DNA of 14,434 bases from Sulfuricurvum sp. (GTDB lineage: Bacteria > Campylobacterota > Campylobacteria > Campylobacterales > Sulfurimonadaceae): assembly GCA_024635855.1 (NCBI GenBank), contig JAGXHZ010000045.1:1-14434 (forward strand), given 5' to 3'. Below the pieces are notes generated by a model, which saw nothing but the letters and a program-made list of their open reading frames with translations, made no database searches and had not been told where the DNA came from. The translations under genes and the position numbers were made by a program. This document shows, in pieces, positions 13,938 through 14,434 of the stretch. The first letter of the stretch is position 1, and each line of letters opens with the position of its first letter.

Positions 13938-14434
13938 AAAAAAATATTCGATATATTTTAAATATATCAGTGCTTTTTCTTTCATGGCTCTATCCGTATC
14001 GAGTACTTCAATATGCCAAAACACTCTTCTTTTACAAAATATACACATTTGCCATACAAAGACAATTTAAAAGTGCAGGAATCAATTTATCTGTCAATCC
14101 TTATCTTATTCTCCATGGTGCAGAGCACATCGTCATTGGAAATAATGTATCTATTCAAAGCCGTTGCTGGATTGGTGCGCACGATGAATATTTTGGTTAT
14201 CGATATTCCCCCATACTTATAATTGGAAATAATGTGACTATAAATTTCAATTGTCATATAGCATGCATAAATTCTATTACAATTGGTAATGACACGCTTA
14301 TATCAAGTAATGTTTTAATCAGCGATCATACTCATGGGGAAACAAACAGCAATGCTTTTCATAGAATTCGTCGCACGCAACCGCTAGTGTCTAAGGGAGC
14401 AATTGTGATTGGAAATAATGTTTGGATTGGTGAA
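13934..14434 (+). CDS. Hexapeptide-repeat (left-handed beta-helix) acyltransferase, 3' end cut by window edge
   Basis: The frame from ATG 13934 stays open for 167 codons to the window edge. Residues ~5-20 form a short hydrophobic stretch. From ~62 on there are imperfect hexapeptide repeats ([I/V]-G-N-N-V type): IVIGNNVSI (66-74), ILIIGNNVTI (94-103), ITIGNDTLI (115-123) and IVIGNNVWIG (157-166). DHTHG (131-135) matches the catalytic histidine region of sugar O-acetyltransferases of the WcaF/LacA class. It likely acetylates a glycan sugar from acetyl-CoA. The ATG overlaps the glycosyltransferase stop (ATGA), and AAGGGG (13921-13926) lies seven bases upstream. A few further coils and the C-terminus are missing. 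Confidence 0.85.
   Translation, partial: MKKNIRYILNISVLFLSWLYPYRVLQYAKTLFFYKIYTFAIQRQFKSAGINLSVNPYLILHGAEHIVIGNNVSIQSRCWIGAHDEYFGYRYSPILIIGNNVTINFNCHIACINSITIGNDTLISSNVLISDHTHGETNSNAFHRIRRTQPLVSKGAIVIGNNVWIGE

Overview
The window looks like chromosomal DNA of a free-living Campylobacterota bacterium (formerly Epsilonproteobacteria), in the manner of Sulfuricurvum or Sulfurimonas. The reasons are a GluRS1-type gltX, a futalosine-pathway mqnA, AT-rich -10 elements often without a clear -35, and a gene order (mqnA region, gltX, SurA-like gene, accC, accB, dcd) that I recall from Campylobacter jejuni around Cj1285-Cj1292. The genus is inference; no database was searched.

Layout. 1-1583, minus strand: a molybdenum-cofactor operon moaD-moaE-moeA, with moeA cut by the window edge. 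1650-2336, plus: mqnA, divergent from moaD and converging on gltX (2327-3709, minus) with overlapping 3' ends. 3795-4628, plus: a secreted SurA-like chaperone that converges on accC-accB (4638-6433, minus), the biotin carboxylase and biotin carrier of acetyl-CoA carboxylase. 6507-7351, plus: dcd and a small DUF465/YdcH-like gene, followed by a short hairpin. 7488-8505, plus: two tandem, paralogous stand-alone GAF-domain proteins behind a recognisable promoter, one with an intact PDE-type NKFDE motif. 8509-10293, minus: a glutamine-dependent asparagine synthetase family gene. 10376 to the window end, plus: a tightly coupled chain made of an unrecognised coiled-coil protein, a PglK-like lipid-linked oligosaccharide flippase, a family 2 glycosyltransferase and a hexapeptide-repeat acyltransferase cut by the window edge. 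Each of the last three starts with an ATGA overlap.

How it fits together. The left two thirds is mostly housekeeping: cofactor synthesis, tRNA charging, fatty-acid precursor supply, dUMP supply and envelope protein folding. The right third is the start of a surface-glycan or protein-glycosylation locus, where sugars are assembled on a lipid, modified by the acyltransferase and flipped by the PglK-like exporter. AsnB could supply asparagine or amidate a sugar in that locus. The most notable unexplained items are the GAF pair and the coiled-coil protein translationally coupled to the flippase. No tRNA, rRNA, CRISPR, insertion sequence or phage gene is visible, and no gene-free stretch reaches 300 bases.
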